NCBI GenBank assembly: GCA_023480735.1
Contig: JAMCXB010000008.1
Coordinates: 1-42,451 of the forward strand
Origin: Bacteroidota bacterium
GTDB taxonomy: Bacteria; Bacteroidota; Ignavibacteria; Kryptoniales; JAKASW01
Reading direction: 5' to 3'
Length of the DNA: 42,451 nucleotides
Shown here: piece after piece, positions 17,056-25,347 of the stretch
Position numbering within the stretch: the stretch's first letter is position 1
Layout: every line of letters begins with the position of its first letter
Notes under the pieces: generated by a model
Database searches by the model: none
Seen by the model: only the letters and a program-made list of their open reading frames with translations
What the model was told of the DNA's origin: nothing
Program-made: the position numbers and the translations under genes

Positions 17056-17424
17056 CTAGCTCGTGGCTTTTCGGCCTCCCTTAGTTGACAGTTTTCTCGA
17101 CCATAAAGGCCATTGGCACAGAACGGATGATTCAGGATACACGCCCTTCCGGCACAGACAGAAATGAGTCGCGATAAAAGCCAAGAAAAGGGCTACAGCG
17201 ATTATATCCGCTATGGACAGACCCGGCAGACAATTTGCAGCCGGTGACGACCCGGTTCTCCAGAACACATTACCTTGAGGCATTGGATTCTGGCCAGAAA
17301 ACGCGAACGTGACCACGATTGGTGTCATGCTCCACAAACCACCTACTCGATAATTCGACATAAAACCGGTTGAAGTCATCAGGAGGAAGAAAGACATGCT
17401 TGCACAAAATCCCATTTGCTTCAT
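17056..17424 (-). CDS. Small unknown membrane protein upstream of Hmc-like operon
   Basis: A 122-residue protein starting MKQMGFCASMSFFLLMTSTG, which looks like a signal peptide or first membrane segment. A second hydrophobic stretch lies at LSIADIIAVALFLAFIATHFC, followed by a basic cysteine-containing tail. AAGGGGG about eight bases before the ATG is a good ribosome binding site and supports this start over the longer open frame to 17571. It lies 154 bases before the HdrD-like gene on the same strand, so co-transcription is possible. No family recognised. A small Hmc-like accessory subunit is one possibility, based only on position. Confidence 0.5.
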   Translation of the reverse strand: MKQMGFCASMSFFLLMTSTGFMSNYRVGGLWSMTPIVVTFAFSGQNPMPQGNVFWRTGSSPAANCLPGLSIADIIAVALFLAFIATHFCLCRKGVYPESSVLCQWPLWSRKLSTKGGRKATS

Positions 17425-17947
17425 TTTGAATCCCCCTTTGGAACGAAGGTCACTTACGTTGCAAGGTTCAATACAATAGCGATTACCCGGATCTTGAGCT
17501 TCAATTGCTCCGGATGTTTTGAGAGATTTGGAATCTCTTGACGGTGATATCTGAGAATACTCAGCGACCATTTCTCGACCCTAGTGTGGGCAAATATTCC
17601 TTAAAAAAATAGAAGGGTGAGGAAATAGAAACAATCAAATACAAACTGTTGTATCCGAAATGTGTCTTATTCAGATAAGGTCAGTTCAAATCATATGTTT
17701 GAATTGCGAGAGGCCATGCCTAACGCCTGACCGGATCACTAACTTTACATTGGTACATAACTGGGGGGCAGGTCATATCCACGACGATAATCTACACAAA
17801 GGTTCGGCTTGAGCCGATGAAAAGTGCCGTCGAACCCTTCAAAAATGACAAAGCTACAGTTACATTTTGGTTAGACGAGCGCAAAAAAGATGCTGAAGAC
17901 AAAAATAACTTTCTTAAAATCCGCTAAACTGTTATATTTTCCCACAA
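17425..17947. other. Intergenic region between small membrane gene and tRNA-Leu
   Basis: About 520 bases between divergent units. It holds a bulged palindrome, TTCAAA-T-CATATG-TTTGAA, at 17685-17703, about 260 bases before the small membrane gene, which could be an operator. An AT-rich TATATT at 17933-17938 lies ten bases before the tRNA and could be its -10 element. Neither is confirmed. Confidence 0.35.
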
Positions 17948-18034
17948 GCCGAGATGGCGGAACTGGTAGACGCACTGGACTCAAAATCCAGCGAGGCTTA
18001 ACCCCTCGTGCGGGTTCGATTCCCGCTCTCGGCA
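17948..18034 (+). tRNA. tRNA-Leu (anticodon CAA)
   Basis: The acceptor strands GCCGAGA and TCTCGGC pair, with A as discriminator base. The anticodon stem CTGGA/TCCAG encloses the loop CTCAAAA, giving anticodon CAA for leucine codon TTG. A long variable arm (GCGAGGCTTAACCCCTCGT) and the T-arm GCGGGTTCGATTCCCGC are normal for a type II leucine tRNA. The CCA end is not encoded (ACT follows). The 3' part is duplicated just downstream. Confidence 0.95.
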
Positions 18035-18100
18035 CTCGGTCAGTTTCTTTAATCCCCATGATGTTTCCTTCTTATATTGGATTTCCCTTTGCATCTCCTC

Positions 18101-18191
18101 TGGACAATGCTTAACCCCTCGGGCGGGTTCTCCCTCAAAGAACTGAAAGTTCTTCGAGGAATCCCTTCGGGAGATTCCCGCTCTCGGCACT
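18101..18191 (+). pseudogene. Decayed partial copy of tRNA-Leu 3' half with 42-base insert
   Basis: After TGGACAAT, which may be a remnant of the anticodon arm, the sequence repeats the tRNA 3' half: GCTTAACCCCTC, GGGCGGGTTC, then GATTCCCGCTCTCGGCACT. The copy is split inside the T-loop by a 42-base insert at 18131-18172. That insert can form two hairpins (AAGAACT/AGTTCTT and TCCC-TTCG-GGGA-like). The anticodon stem is missing, so it cannot be a working tRNA. The match extends two bases past the tRNA end (CT). Confidence 0.7.
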
Positions 18192-18365
18192 GACCCCGAG
18201 TCAAAAATTCAAACCTGCCCTTCTCCTTCTCTCTCGATTTACTTCTTAACTAGATTCCGCAAGGTCGATCCAAGCACGGCTTCGACATTTTCTGCAACCT
18301 TGCCCTTGTGAACCTTATAATCACTATCTTACTCCATCATCACAACAGATATAGGAGCATGTACT

Positions 18366-19295
18366 ATGTCGAAGTATAGAATCCTTTCCCTTGATGGCGG
18401 CGGGATAAGAGGTATAATCACCGCTTCGATCCTTCACCGCCTTAACACTAATCCTCGCACCGCCGGTTTCCTCGACGGGGTCGATCTCATAGCGGGTACT
18501 TCTACCGGCGGCCTGCTGGCACTGGCACTCGCCCACGGATTGAGCCCTGCCGAAATGCGGGACATCTATGCCAAGGAGGGGTCTTACATATTTCATGAGA
18601 CATTTATACGCGACATCGAATCATTGTGGCGTGTGATCGGAGCTGGCTATCCCAATAAGAATCTGGAGAGCGTGCTCATAAACATTTTCGGCTCCACGAC
18701 GCTCGACCAGCTCAGAAAGCAGATCCTGATAACCGCCTTTGACCTTGATAATGAATCCCGTAATCCACTCAGGCGCACATGGAAGCCGAAGATATTCCAC
18801 AACTTCCCCGGAGACGACAGCGACGGCGAACAGCTGGCATACAAAGTCGGGCTCTTCACGAGTGCCGCGCCCACGTATTTCCCTACTTACGAAGGTTACG
18901 TAGACGGCGGAGTATTCGCCAGCAACCCCAGCATGTGTGCCCTGGCGCAGTCGCAGGACCTCAGATTCTTCGAGTCGCCCGAACTGAGCAGCGTCGTACT
19001 TCTATCGCTCGGTACGGGAACATCCCTCGAATACATCGAGGGAATGCGCCACGACTGGGGATACGCTCAGTGGGTGCGACCGATATTGAACGTAATGCTC
19101 GACGGCGTTGCGGGGATTGCCGACTACCAGTGCAGACAAATTCTCAAGAAGAACTACTTCAGACTCGCTCCCGTGTTTCCTCACGACGTTTCGGTTCCGA
19201 TGGATGCTGCGGACAAAATACCTTACATGCTCAGTTTCGCGGATGAGGTCGACATTACCGCTTCGGTAGAATGGCTGGAGCAAAACTGGCGGTAG
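18366..19295 (+). CDS. Patatin-like phospholipase
   Basis: A 309-residue patatin-family acyl hydrolase. The oxyanion-hole motif GGGIRG is at 11-16, the nucleophile elbow GTSTG has Ser46, and the catalytic Asp is Asp180 in DGG. The SAAPTYFP block also matches the family. AGGAG lies eight bases before the ATG. No signal peptide, so cytoplasmic. The full length suggests a working lipase. Patatins occur as CBASS effectors (CapV), but no nucleotide cyclase or other CBASS gene lies nearby, so a housekeeping lipid role is equally likely. It follows the tRNA-Leu partial duplication. Confidence 0.9.
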   Translation: MSKYRILSLDGGGIRGIITASILHRLNTNPRTAGFLDGVDLIAGTSTGGLLALALAHGLSPAEMRDIYAKEGSYIFHETFIRDIESLWRVIGAGYPNKNLESVLINIFGSTTLDQLRKQILITAFDLDNESRNPLRRTWKPKIFHNFPGDDSDGEQLAYKVGLFTSAAPTYFPTYEGYVDGGVFASNPSMCALAQSQDLRFFESPELSSVVLLSLGTGTSLEYIEGMRHDWGYAQWVRPILNVMLDGVAGIADYQCRQILKKNYFRLAPVFPHDVSVPMDAADKIPYMLSFADEVDITASVEWLEQNWR

Positions 19296-19606
19296 CACGA
19301 GTGTCATCACCTGTGCAGCGCCACTATCAACGATGATATTTGCGGTTATGCGCGGGCCGCAACATATAATAAGAGGATTAAACCGATTGAATAGCCGGGA
19401 AAAGGAGTCCATTTTTCCCTGGTAATCATACTGGCTATTTCAGGCGCCGCTTTATGGATGAGAATCGGAATCACCGTCCGATAAGTTGCGCGGCTCGTCA
19501 GACGCACAATCCGTAGAAGGATTCGCGCTCCTTACAAGGTGTCTGCCGCTTGTCCCTTTGGGAAAAGCATCTATCCGGGAGATTCGAACCGATGCCGGTG
19601 ATAAAC
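19296..19606. other. Gene-free stretch between convergent genes
   Basis: About 310 bases between the convergent patatin and unknown membrane-protein genes. Around 19405-19490 the plus strand encodes a short hydrophobic run (FSLVIILAISGAALWM) in an open frame without a convincing start. No terminator hairpin with a T-run was identified. Confidence 0.35.
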
Positions 19607-20152
19607 TCACTTCGCCAAAAGCACCGCTATCGCTCCGATCACCGCCCCGCTAGCCACAGCCGTCGGTACCTCCCACCACTTCCTGGAATCAGGCGCCGGG
19701 ACCGCAACCAAAATCGAATCGTGAATCGTCAGCGTCCTTACCTCGATGGGGGCCGGACTCAAAGTGAACGCCGCGGCGTGAGTCAACGGCTTGTAGCTTG
19801 CGAGGAGCGTATCACCATGAGAGAAATATACTGTGGTGTCTAACGGCTGGGACACATAACGGAACAGGCTCTTTATCGAATCAGTGCCGGTATTCATCCC
19901 GGCGGCAAAAGCACTGTCAACGATCCTGCCGTAATCTATCGGCAAGGGCTTCGCCGGTACTGAAACCGTAACAGTCTCGGGTGGAACCGGAATGTGCTGT
20001 ATCGTCAACAGCGAGTCGATCTTGTGGTTGGCGTGTGTAAGTCTGACTTCCCATCTCATGTTAGTACGATCGACCGCGACAAACCACGTTGCCGCACCGG
20101 CCAAGATCACCAGGAGAAGGACGAATACTAAAAGTCTCAGATTCTCTTTCAT
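19607..20152 (-). CDS. Unknown protein with two membrane segments
   Basis: A 181-residue protein. The N-terminal segment LLVFVLLLVILAGAATWFVA is followed by a periplasmic-type region with VPPETVTVSVPAKPLPIDYG, repeated Thr/Pro/Val-rich strands and DTTVYFSHGDTLLASYKPL. A C-terminal segment, AVASGAVIGAIAVLLAK, ends the protein. A strong AAGGAGG ribosome binding site lies ten bases before the ATG. The layout, anchored at both ends with an extended middle, resembles spanin-like or phage/tail-associated membrane proteins, but no family is recognised. It is monocistronic, facing the patatin gene. Confidence 0.65.
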   Translation of the reverse strand: MKENLRLLVFVLLLVILAGAATWFVAVDRTNMRWEVRLTHANHKIDSLLTIQHIPVPPETVTVSVPAKPLPIDYGRIVDSAFAAGMNTGTDSIKSLFRYVSQPLDTTVYFSHGDTLLASYKPLTHAAAFTLSPAPIEVRTLTIHDSILVAVPAPDSRKWWEVPTAVASGAVIGAIAVLLAK

Positions 20153-20655
20153 TTGCTCAACACCTCCTTCAAACGGTGCAGGAGTCTTTCAAATCCGTTT
20201 TCATGAACCGCCTGTCATTTCTCGCCTGGACTCTGGCTTAAGCCTGTTATTGTACCACCATACACGAATCCGTCAAAAGGTAACGAATACTCTGACTGAA
20301 GGCAAGGGAAATCTGTGTAGTGGGGTAATGCCTCACTGAAAGGGTTATTTCTCTCGCAAAGGCGCCAAGAACGCAAAGGAATGTTGACGAGCGGTTCGCT
20401 TTGCGAGCTCGTATGTTGACAAGGAGAGGAAAGAGTTGTTCTTTAGAAGGAAGTGGCTTGAGGGAATGGGAGAGCGTTTTGCGTGAAGATACGTCAGAAG
20501 GCGATACCGTCGCAAAGATATTACTCCCCATTCCCTAAGGCTTCTTTAAGACTGAACAGTATTTAGGGACCGCATCCCGTATAAAACTGCGAGAGTAGTC
20601 AAAGAAGAAGCTTAAGCCACCATTGTACCAAAGAACAACATAAGGATAACTAACT
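20153..20655. other. Intergenic region with CGCAAAG-type repeat and IS110 left flank
   Basis: About 500 bases. At 20349-20378 the plus strand carries CTCGCAAAGGCGCCAAGAAC followed by GCAAAGG, a repeat type often seen around GxxExxY genes in other genomes. Related CGCAAAG recurs near 20510. No GxxExxY gene is adjacent. The last ~120 bases form the non-coding left flank of the IS110 transposase gene. Confidence 0.45.
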
Positions 20656-21735
20656 ATGCAAAAGGACGAACAAATAATCAAGCAGGTTGTCGGTATCGAC
20701 GTTTCCAAGGACTCACTGGAAGTCAGCTTCGGAACACTGTCTTCTCATGCCGAGAAGGAGTTGTCTGTCAGCATCTCTTTTTCAAATAACGTGATTGGGT
20801 TCAGAAAACTGCTTTCCTGGACGAAGAAGAATAAAGTGACAGATACCTGCCCTGTCGTCTTTGTCATGGAAGCAACCGGTGTTTACTACGAGAACCTCGC
20901 TTACTTCCTTAACGACCATCAAGAACAGGTTGTTGTCCTTCTTCCGAACAAAACAAAGAACTACGCGAAGACCCTCGACCTTAAGTCCAAAACAGACAAA
21001 ATCGACTCCCGTATGCTGACCCAGTTCGGTCTCGAACGCAAGTTCAACCTCTGGCATGTTCCCACGCCTCTGCTCAAGGATCTAAAAATCTTGTGCCGTG
21101 AGTACAGTACGATCACAAAACGGACAGTACAAATCAAAAATCAGCTCCATGCCAAGGGGTACTCCTATAAACCTCCTAAGGGCACCGTCAGCCGTTTAAA
21201 ACAACAACTGAAGTTCTCAGAGCGTCAGTTAACCCAGATCGAACAAGAGATCGAAGAACTTCTCAGCCAGGACCCGGACCTCAACGGCAAAATCAACAAA
21301 ATAGCCGCCATCAAGGGGGTCGGCATCATGACGGCCATACGCGTAGTAGCTGAAACCAATGGCTTTGCTCTTATTGAGAACGGCAAGCAGCTCGCAAGCT
21401 ATGTCGGCCTCGACGTCGTCCACAACCAGTCAGGCAACAGAGAAAGAAAATCCTCTATCTCCAGAAAAGGCAACAAGTTCATCCGCCAGGCTCTCTACAT
21501 GCCCGCCATCTGTGCCTGCCGGTATGACAAGACACTCAAAGACTTCTACATCAGATTGGCTATGAGAAAGAACATCAAGAAAATCGCCGTCGTTGCTGCC
21601 GAGAGAAAACTTCTCTTACTTATCTATACTCTCTGGAAGAACAACTCTCAATACGACCCCGATTATCTTCTAAATAAAAACAACCACCAACATAAGTCCC
21701 CGTTGATCCCTTGACTCTTAACACAGTATCTTTGC
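20550..21735 (+). mobile_element. IS110-family insertion sequence (ends approximate)
   Basis: The element is defined by its transposase at 20656-21714. IS110 elements have no or poor terminal inverted repeats, so the ends are not visible. The heptamer ACAGTAT occurs shortly before the gene (20559) and shortly after it (21724), which may reflect the end/core sequence. The boundaries given are an estimate. Confidence 0.5.
20656..21714 (+). CDS. IS110-family transposase (RuvC-like DEDD plus Tnp_20)
   Basis: A 352-residue recombinase. The N-terminal DEDD RuvC-like domain shows VVGIDVSKDSLEVSFG (Asp15), FVMEATGVYYENLA and KTDKIDSRMLTQFG. The C-terminal transposase_20 domain has IKGVGIMTAIRVVAE, SYVGLDVVHNQSGNRERKSS (conserved Ser region) and ISRKGNKFIRQALY. 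Full length and no frameshift, so probably active. AAGGATAACTAACT precedes the ATG. IS110 enzymes are guided by a bridge RNA made from the non-coding end of the element. Confidence 0.93.
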   Translation: MQKDEQIIKQVVGIDVSKDSLEVSFGTLSSHAEKELSVSISFSNNVIGFRKLLSWTKKNKVTDTCPVVFVMEATGVYYENLAYFLNDHQEQVVVLLPNKTKNYAKTLDLKSKTDKIDSRMLTQFGLERKFNLWHVPTPLLKDLKILCREYSTITKRTVQIKNQLHAKGYSYKPPKGTVSRLKQQLKFSERQLTQIEQEIEELLSQDPDLNGKINKIAAIKGVGIMTAIRVVAETNGFALIENGKQLASYVGLDVVHNQSGNRERKSSISRKGNKFIRQALYMPAICACRYDKTLKDFYIRLAMRKNIKKIAVVAAERKLLLLIYTLWKNNSQYDPDYLLNKNNHQHKSPLIP

Positions 21736-21846
21736 GGCTTGGCCAGAAACCATAAGTGTGGGGGTACGTAGTGGGCTATTTTGAGTCATCTCCCGAACCT
21801 GTCCATGAGGTCTCCGTGCTTCTATGTCTCTCGTGGTCAAATTGAA

Positions 21847-21989
21847 ACACGAGACACGCCTGCGTGCTTGCCTGCGCAAAGCCGATGCTTCGCTTCGGCG
21901 TAGGCAGGCCGGAACATGCCTCAGGAATACTTCGCCTGCCTGCGCGTAGCTGCTTCGGCGGAGGCAGGGCGTGCAGGCACACGAGACAC
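21847..21989. repeat. Palindromic MITE-like insertion between 11-bp direct repeats
   Basis: A 121-base core (21858-21978) lies between two copies of ACACGAGACAC. The core starts GCCTGC and ends GCAGGC. It is full of hairpin-forming words (GATGCTTCGCTTCGGCGTAG, GCTTCGGCGGAGGCAGG). It lies downstream of the IS110 gene in a 300-base gap that otherwise shows nothing. The flanking repeats could be a target-site duplication. However, the word TGTCTCTCGTG at 21824-21834 is a near inverted copy, so they may be part of a hairpin family. Confidence 0.55.
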
Positions 21990-22015
21990 AAGGAGAAATA
22001 TTCTTCTTAGACAGC

Positions 22016-22639
22016 CTACTGGAGCGCTTTTATGTCGTTAATTATGTCGGCGAAGTCCATGTGACTCCCCGTGTAGACTCCCCGGACCCTTCCCTGGCCA
22101 TCGATGAGAACGCACTCATCCGGATGCCTGATGAAATAGACCAGCTTTCCGGTTTTGGTGTGCGATGAATCGACCATCGTATACTTTATCTTGACTCTGT
22201 TCAACACAGAATCGATGTCGGTCTTCGTCCCCGTTAGGAAGTCCCAATCATCGAATTTGATCCCTCGCTCTTCGGCATACCGCTTCAAAACCGGAGGAGT
22301 ATCGCGGTTCGGGTCATAGGTCAGAGACACAAACTTAACTCCCTTGATTCCCTGCATCGATAGCGAGTCCTGAAGCTCGTGAAGGTTTCTCGTAGTCATG
22401 GGGCAAACATACGGACAATGAGTGTAAATGAATGACATCATGACCAGTTTTCCCTTGAAGTCGGATGGGAATACGACTCTCTCGCTGTCCTGGTTTACAA
22501 AACTCGTATGCAAACCGGCAAATGTATAAATCTTCGGAAGAGATTTTGATGTGCCGGAGCATCCGGTAATTACCATGGTAAGAATTGTAATTGTGGAAAG
22601 GATAAAAAGCGACTTCCCCTTGTCATGCAGGGGTTTCAT
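22016..22639 (-). CDS. SCO1/SenC-type lipoprotein
   Basis: A 207-residue thioredoxin-fold protein. An N-terminal signal ends in the lipobox MVITGC, so it is probably a lipoprotein. The copper-binding/redox motif is CPYVC (Cys75 and Cys79 from this start). The distal histidine lies in FIRHPDECVLID, and TYDPNRDTPPVLKRYA is a family block. Sco proteins deliver copper to cytochrome oxidase CuA or act as thiol reductases. No oxidase genes are in this window. The frame is open to an ATG at 22702, which would add 21 polar residues before the signal, and neither start has a strong ribosome binding site. It is 115 bases downstream of the TonB receptor gene and could be co-transcribed. Confidence 0.87.
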   Translation of the reverse strand: MKPLHDKGKSLFILSTITILTMVITGCSGTSKSLPKIYTFAGLHTSFVNQDSERVVFPSDFKGKLVMMSFIYTHCPYVCPMTTRNLHELQDSLSMQGIKGVKFVSLTYDPNRDTPPVLKRYAEERGIKFDDWDFLTGTKTDIDSVLNRVKIKYTMVDSSHTKTGKLVYFIRHPDECVLIDGQGRVRGVYTGSHMDFADIINDIKALQ

Positions 22640-22817
22640 TGCATCATGAAATCCCGAAAAGGTTGTCCTGGCTGAATGAACTGGAACGTCAAATGTTTTC
22701 ATTATACTCTACTTAAAACAAAGAAAGAGGATGTAAGTTCCTTCGCATTCAATCTATCAGGCAAAGGCTGCCCCGGAGTCAAGGCGGGCTCGTCACCAGC
22801 CCCACTCACCGACAAAA

Positions 22818-25220
22818 TTAGAACAAAAGGTTGTAGTTCAATCTGAAACCCCGGCCGGGCTGAGGCAGGAAGTCCTTTATGACGGACAGGTTATCGCGAT
22901 AGACCTGGTTGAAAAGGTTGTCGCAATGAAGACCAATATTGCTTACCAAGCCTGCCGACACGAGGCGTATGCCGAAGCCGATATCGACGACCCCATACCC
23001 TGCGGTATAGGTATCACCGACGCCGAGTCGTGTCTGGCTTGCCGTCAGCCGCCATTCTATGATTCCTGAATATGTCGCGTCCTGATACGTCAACCGTAGG
23101 AAACCATGGAGCGGAGGAATGAACGGAAGCGGAATATTGTTTTGCGTGTCTTCGGCGTTCACATAGCTGGCGCTTCCTTCAAGGGCAACGTACTGCACCG
23201 GCTCGACCGTAGCGCTTGCTTCGAATCCCATCAAACGGGCGGCGGTTGCCGAGAACTGACGTATAGGCAAGTTCTCAATGGTATCGCCTGTAAGATAGGC
23301 GTAGATATAGTGATTGATGAAGTTCACGTAGGGAGATACCTCGAACGAAAACCCCGTGAAGCGCCCCTTCAACGAAGCGTCGACTCCAAGCGCCGTCTCA
23401 GGGCCGAGGTTGGCATCTCCGATAGAATAGGTGTTGCTCGCCGCATCCGCGCCGTTCGCGAAGAGTTCCTGAACGGTCGGAGCGCGGAAGGAGCGCGCTA
23501 TACTGAGCGAAGCCGTCATTTCAGGAGAGATGTTTTGAATCGCCCCCAGCGACGCCGTCAATGCATTATGGGACTGGGTGACGTCGAGAGTCTGGAAGAC
23601 CGGATCCAAAGACGCCGCGTATGGCAAAGTATGAATTCGATTAAAATCATAGCGCAGCCCTGCCTGAAAACGAGTGCCGGCATCGAGCACGTATTCCTCA
23701 TAACCGTACCCCGCCAGTCCGGTAGTCAGGGAATTTGGTCCTAAAGGCTGCTCTCCTTCGATTGTGAGGTTTTCAAAGTTTGCCCAAAGACCGACAGTGC
23801 CCCGGAATGCGCCGATCTGCTGGTGCTGAAATTGCAGCGTCACGTTCAACGTCTGCTTGTGGAATTGATTTGCCTGCGGGTTAGACACTCCCGTAGAGTC
23901 TTGCAACGTCGGATACTCGGAGTGGTTGTAGTCCACATAATCGGCATTCAATCTGATTTGCCTCACCAGCGATCCTTCTACTACCCACAGCCCGCGCATT
24001 TCGACAAGGTTCCTGTTCTGCGTTATCAGAGAAGTAGTGGGCGGATCAATAAGCCAGTTCGGGTTAGGCGGCGTGCCGGGAATACCGTATGTCATTTGAT
24101 AATGCTGATATCCGACTCCTACCATGCCGAAGTCGCCCTGGTATGAATAGCCCGCACCTTCCTCCTGACTCCTGTCAAAGGATTGAGGTATGCGGCTCAG
24201 GTGGAATGTCTGGATTCCGTCAAAATAGTTACCGGAAGGGATGCGGGTATCCTGCGCGTGAAGCCCGCCCGCCGAGACGGCGAAGGCGTTCCCGCCATCG
24301 CTGTAGACTCCGTTGAAGTAACCGGTATACTCGTCGCTGACGGTGTTCCCCGCCAGCGAGACAGTCCCGGAAAAAGGTCTCGTGGATACGGCAGGGACAA
24401 TATTTGTTATAACATTTATTAACCCTCCGATCGCATTCGGACCGTACATGATGCTTGCTGGACCCCTGATGACATCGATTCGTGATATGCTCGCCGGCAG
24501 TATCGGCATGGAATGGGCCGGGTCATACGTCGAGACATCGCCCGAGCGAAGACCATCTTCCAGAATCAAAACATTATTGTCTGATAGACCGCGTATCATC
24601 GGACGTGCTGGTGCAGCACCGTTGTAACGAACGGATACTCCCGGCATATCGGATATTTCCTGAGCGAAGCTCTGACCCGGACTGTTCTGCAGTTCGACTC
24701 TCGACATCGATTCCGCAGGTTGATACTGTTCATTTGCGGGTCCGGCGTAAGGTGATGCAGAAACGACCACTCCCTCCGCCCGAATAGCCGACTGCTGAAG
24801 CTCGAATGAGGTGTGCGCGGCATTGTCTGTTATGTGAACAGTGCCGGTCTTTGACGCGTAGCCTATGCATCGGACATAAATCTTGTAAATTCCTGCAGGG
24901 ACTTCAGGAAAAGAAAATTTACCGTTCCCATCGGTGTAGGTCGCCCGGTCTAATCCAAGGAGCAGGACCGTCGCACCGACGACGGGCTTGTTGCCGCTTC
25001 TCACGCTCCCTCGCACCTCGCCCGTCGAAGCATCTGTCGCTGCTTCGCCGGAACCGAACGAGTCATGATTGGCAGAGCTCGGCTCAACCGGTGACAGATT
25101 AACCGGTAGGGTTCCAGTTTGAGATAAAGCTGATTTCCGGGAAAACGCCGGACGTGAGAATTGTAGAACAACCATACAAGCAAGAATCATCGAAAATAAT
25201 ATGGAAATTCTGGGTCTCAT
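22818..25220 (-). CDS. TonB-dependent outer-membrane receptor
   Basis: An 800-residue receptor. A signal peptide (ISILFSMILACMVVLQFS) is followed by a carboxypeptidase-regulatory-like beta-sandwich (GEVRGSVRSGNKPVVGATVL). The plug domain (ISDMPGVSV, RGLSDNNVLILEDGLRSGDV, RIDVIRGPASIMYGPNAIGG) and a 22-strand-type barrel end in aromatic FRLNYNLLF, the usual Omp insertion signal. It proves a diderm envelope. The plug stretch DGLRSGDVSTYDPAHSMPI resembles metal (ZnuD-like) receptors, which with the adjacent Sco gene suggests metal uptake, possibly copper or zinc. That substrate is an inference. Upstream lies the hybrid kinase gene end at 25348. Confidence 0.93.
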   Translation of the reverse strand: MRPRISILFSMILACMVVLQFSRPAFSRKSALSQTGTLPVNLSPVEPSSANHDSFGSGEAATDASTGEVRGSVRSGNKPVVGATVLLLGLDRATYTDGNGKFSFPEVPAGIYKIYVRCIGYASKTGTVHITDNAAHTSFELQQSAIRAEGVVVSASPYAGPANEQYQPAESMSRVELQNSPGQSFAQEISDMPGVSVRYNGAAPARPMIRGLSDNNVLILEDGLRSGDVSTYDPAHSMPILPASISRIDVIRGPASIMYGPNAIGGLINVITNIVPAVSTRPFSGTVSLAGNTVSDEYTGYFNGVYSDGGNAFAVSAGGLHAQDTRIPSGNYFDGIQTFHLSRIPQSFDRSQEEGAGYSYQGDFGMVGVGYQHYQMTYGIPGTPPNPNWLIDPPTTSLITQNRNLVEMRGLWVVEGSLVRQIRLNADYVDYNHSEYPTLQDSTGVSNPQANQFHKQTLNVTLQFQHQQIGAFRGTVGLWANFENLTIEGEQPLGPNSLTTGLAGYGYEEYVLDAGTRFQAGLRYDFNRIHTLPYAASLDPVFQTLDVTQSHNALTASLGAIQNISPEMTASLSIARSFRAPTVQELFANGADAASNTYSIGDANLGPETALGVDASLKGRFTGFSFEVSPYVNFINHYIYAYLTGDTIENLPIRQFSATAARLMGFEASATVEPVQYVALEGSASYVNAEDTQNNIPLPFIPPLHGFLRLTYQDATYSGIIEWRLTASQTRLGVGDTYTAGYGVVDIGFGIRLVSAGLVSNIGLHCDNLFNQVYRDNLSVIKDFLPQPGRGFRLNYNLLF

Positions 25221-25347
25221 TTAAGGATGTCTCATTATGTTGGAAAACTAGTTGGTGGCAACAACACTTTATAAAAACTTGGAAGATTGTGTAACTTTTT
25301 CAATAGACGAGTTGCAGAAAGGGAAAGTTCCTGATCACTACTGTCTT

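Noticed and set aside
18101-18191. Second functional tRNA
   Set aside because: The anticodon arm is missing and the T-loop is interrupted by 42 bases.
18366-19295. Patatin gene as a CBASS effector (CapV)
   Set aside because: No CD-NTase, Cap2/Cap3 or other CBASS gene lies nearby; the motifs are common to all bacterial patatins.
20247-20531. 94-codon minus-strand frame before IS110
   Set aside because: It overlaps repeat sequence, has no ribosome binding site and no protein-like motif.
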